Below are positions 5,859 through 7,544 of a stretch of 7,544 bases of DNA, in pieces. The notes beneath the pieces are model-generated. The model had not been told where the DNA came from, did not search any database, and was given only the letters and a program-made list of their open reading frames with translations. How positions within the stretch are numbered: position 1 is the stretch's first letter; every line of letters starts with the position of its first letter. The stretch is from an uncultured Clostridia bacterium (lineage in GTDB: Bacteria > Bacillota > Clostridia > TANB77 > CAG-508): positions 1-7,544 of the forward strand of contig CANQOU010000054.1 of assembly GCA_947625565.1 (NCBI GenBank). The letters run 5' to 3'. Made by a program: the position numbers and the translations under genes.

Positions 5859-7025
5859 TTATCCAAACAATCCACGTTTTTTTACTGGTGGTTGTTCATT
5901 CATTGTTTTTGCTAATTGTGTTAATAAATCTCTTTGCTCTTTTGATAGCTTTTTAGGAGTTTGAACAATTACAGTAAAAATATAGTCTCCTTGTATTGAA
6001 GAATTAACACTTTTGAATCCTTTGTTTCGTATAGTAAATTTTGTTCCTGTTTGTGTTCCTTCTGGAATTTTATAGCTTTCCTTACTTCCATCTACCATTG
6101 GAATCTCAAGTTCAGCTCCTAATGTTGCTTGCGTAATTGTAATTGGAATCTCACTTAATACATGATTTCCTTTTCTTGTAAAAATATTATGTTTTTTTAT
6201 TCTAATAGTAATATATAAATCACCATTAGGTCCACCTTTTTGTCCTGGGTCTCCTTCTCCTCTTAATGCTACAGTTTGTTCATTATCTATTCCTGCTGGT
6301 ATACGCACTTTAATTTTAGGTTGTTTTCTAACTGTTCCTTTTCCTTTACATACTTCGCAAGGTTCTTTAATAACTTCTCCTGTTCCATGACATTCAGGAC
6401 AAGTTCTAGTTGTTTGTACTTGGCCTAAAATAGTATTCTGTACTTGTCTGATTTGTCCTGTTCCTTGACAACTTGGACATTTCATTGGACTTGAACCTGG
6501 TTTTGCTCCTGTTCCATGGCAATGACTACATTTTTCATTTCTAGTTATTACAATTTCTTTTTCTACACCTAGATATGCTTCTTCAAACGTTATATCCATT
6601 CGCAAGTTCAAATCTGCACCTTTTCTAGGTCCATTCTGTCTTCCTTTTGTAGATTGTCTACCAAATCCCCCTGTGAAGAAAGATGAAAAAATATCTCCTA
6701 AATCACCAAAATCTCCAAATCCATCAAATCCTGAACCATTATATGAATAATATCCTCCTTGTCCTCCAAATGGTCCACCAGCTCCTCCAAAGCCTTGTGG
6801 TCCATCTGGTCCAAATTGGTCATACATTCTTCGTTTTTGTGGGTCTGATAAAGTTTCATAGGCTTCGTTTACTTCCTTAAATTTTGCTTCCGCTTCTTTT
6901 TTATTATCAGGGTTTGCATCTGGATGGTATTGTTTTGCTAATTTTCTATATGCTTTTTTTAATTCGTCATCAGTTGCATTTTTATTTACCCCTAGCACTT
7001 CATAATAGTCTCTTTTACTAGCCAT
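5859..7025 (-). CDS. dnaJ: Molecular chaperone DnaJ (class I Hsp40), 388 aa
   Basis: DnaJ delivers unfolded clients to DnaK and stimulates its ATPase in the cytoplasm. All class I domains are present. The J domain spans about 5-70, with the essential HPD at 34-36. A Gly/Phe-rich linker covers about 72-122. The zinc-binding domain has four CxxCxGxG repeats starting at Cys166, Cys183, Cys209 and Cys223. The two beta-barrel client-binding domains run to about 356, including IPAGIDNEQTVALRGEGDPG (242-261), and the protein ends in a C-terminal dimerization tail. The length is typical. GAGAGG (7039-7034) lies 8 nt before the ATG. The gene follows dnaK by 17 nt and is closed by a strong terminator, so it is the last gene of the heat-shock operon. 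Operon control (for example HrcA/CIRCE) would lie upstream of the window and cannot be seen. Confidence 0.98.
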   Translation of the reverse strand: MASKRDYYEVLGVNKNATDDELKKAYRKLAKQYHPDANPDNKKEAEAKFKEVNEAYETLSDPQKRRMYDQFGPDGPQGFGGAGGPFGGQGGYYSYNGSGFDGFGDFGDLGDIFSSFFTGGFGRQSTKGRQNGPRKGADLNLRMDITFEEAYLGVEKEIVITRNEKCSHCHGTGAKPGSSPMKCPSCQGTGQIRQVQNTILGQVQTTRTCPECHGTGEVIKEPCEVCKGKGTVRKQPKIKVRIPAGIDNEQTVALRGEGDPGQKGGPNGDLYITIRIKKHNIFTRKGNHVLSEIPITITQATLGAELEIPMVDGSKESYKIPEGTQTGTKFTIRNKGFKSVNSSIQGDYIFTVIVQTPKKLSKEQRDLLTQLAKTMNEQPPVKKRGLFG

Positions 7026-7042
7026 TGTTTTTTCCTCTCAAT

Positions 7043-7544
7043 TTATTTATCATCTTCTACTTTATAGTCTGCATCATATACATTTCCATTATCTCCATTA
7101 TTACCTTGATTATCTGCATTTGCTTCTGTTCCTGAAGCTTCATTTGGATTTGTATTTTTGTATAATTGCTCTGACATTTCATAAAATACTTTTGTCAATT
7201 TTTCTGTTGCTTCTTTTATCTTTTCTGTGTCATTTGTTTCTAATGCTTTTTTAGTATTTTCAATTTTTGTTTCTACTTTTGCTTTTTCTTCACCACTAAT
7301 TTTGTCTCCTAAATCTGTTAATGTTTTTTCACTATTATATACTAAACTTTCTGCATTATTTTTAACTTCAATTTCTTCTTTCTTTTTCTTGTCTTCTGCT
7401 GCATGTGCTTCTGCATCTTTTACAGCTTTGTTAATATCTTCTTCTGTTAAGTTTGTTGATGCTGTAATTGATACATTTTGACTATTTCCTGTTGCCATAT
7501 CTTTTGCAGATACATGAACAATACCATTTGCATCAATATCAAAT
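7043..7544 (-). CDS. dnaK: Chaperone DnaK (Hsp70), C-terminal part only; 5' end beyond window
   Basis: This is the 3' end of the Hsp70 gene, with 166 complete codons visible. The ATG at 7498 is internal: the frame is open to the window edge and encodes FDIDANGIVHVSAKD just before it, the conserved end of the substrate-binding beta-sandwich. Next come a helical lid (LTEEDINKAVKDAEAHAAEDKK onward), a Lys/Glu-rich region with ESLVYNSEKTL, and an Asn/Gly/Asp-rich disordered tail ending VYDADYKVEDDK, matching the acidic DnaK C-terminus. The ATPase domain lies outside the window. It is followed by dnaJ after 17 nt, the classic dnaK-dnaJ order, and the two are surely co-transcribed. Confidence 0.97.
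   Translation of the reverse strand, partial: FDIDANGIVHVSAKDMATGNSQNVSITASTNLTEEDINKAVKDAEAHAAEDKKKKEEIEVKNNAESLVYNSEKTLTDLGDKISGEEKAKVETKIENTKKALETNDTEKIKEATEKLTKVFYEMSEQLYKNTNPNEASGTEANADNQGNNGDNGNVYDADYKVEDDK

Noticed and set aside
6680..6820. Repeat-like run of CC-T/A motifs on the plus strand
   Set aside because: It is simply the complement of Gly and Phe codons in the DnaJ G/F linker, not a DNA repeat or CRISPR array; there are no regular spacers.
6683..6880. Plus-strand open frame opposite the Gly/Phe region of dnaJ, His/Leu-rich
   Set aside because: Low-complexity complement of repeated Gly codons; no ribosome binding site and no independent support.
7227..7481. Plus-strand open frame opposite dnaK, Ser/Phe-rich
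   Set aside because: It is the antisense shadow of the Lys/Glu/Thr-rich DnaK lid, has no ribosome binding site and resembles no family.

Overview
The window is very AT-rich (only roughly a quarter to a third G+C by eye) and every credible gene is on the minus strand. Strong GGAG-type ribosome binding sites, Lys/Ile/Asn-rich proteins, a dnaK-dnaJ pair and a QueH-type queuosine enzyme all point to a low-GC Bacillota genome. Class Clostridia, perhaps an uncultured gut lineage, is most likely. This is an inference from composition and gene families, not from a marker gene. I see no mobile element, CRISPR array, rRNA or tRNA, and no stretch over 300 bases without a gene.

Read in the direction of transcription (high to low coordinates), the window opens with the 3' end of a heat-shock operon. 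This comprises the C-terminal 166 codons of dnaK (7544-7043), a 17-nt gap, a complete class I dnaJ (7025-5859), and a clear intrinsic terminator 4 nt after the dnaJ stop (5854-5816).

A 145-nt intergenic region then carries that terminator and a strong-looking housekeeping promoter (TAGACA, 17 nt, TATAAT). This promoter appears to start a second transcription unit of six genes: an Alg14-like/Alg13-like split glycosyltransferase pair (PssD then PssE, stop and start directly abutting), ruvB, two large polytopic GT39/PMT-type membrane glycosyltransferase-like proteins, and queH, which runs off the left edge. Gaps within the unit are 0, 32 and 9 nt, a 20-nt overlap, and 36 nt, so co-transcription is likely.

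The main anomaly is that the first membrane glycosyltransferase (3713-2171) is split by a single-base frameshift near 3575-3581. Joining the two frames restores a protein of about 513 residues with the expected N-terminal Asp/Glu loop motif. The second point of interest is the operon itself. Genes for Holliday-junction processing (ruvB) and tRNA queuosine synthesis (queH) are interleaved with four cell-surface glycosylation genes, with no ruvA or ruvC visible. PssD/PssE would act on the cytoplasmic face to extend a lipid-linked sugar. The GT39-like proteins would use polyprenyl-phosphate sugars on the outer face, so they could form a small glycan-decoration module. I found no clearly unprecedented system.
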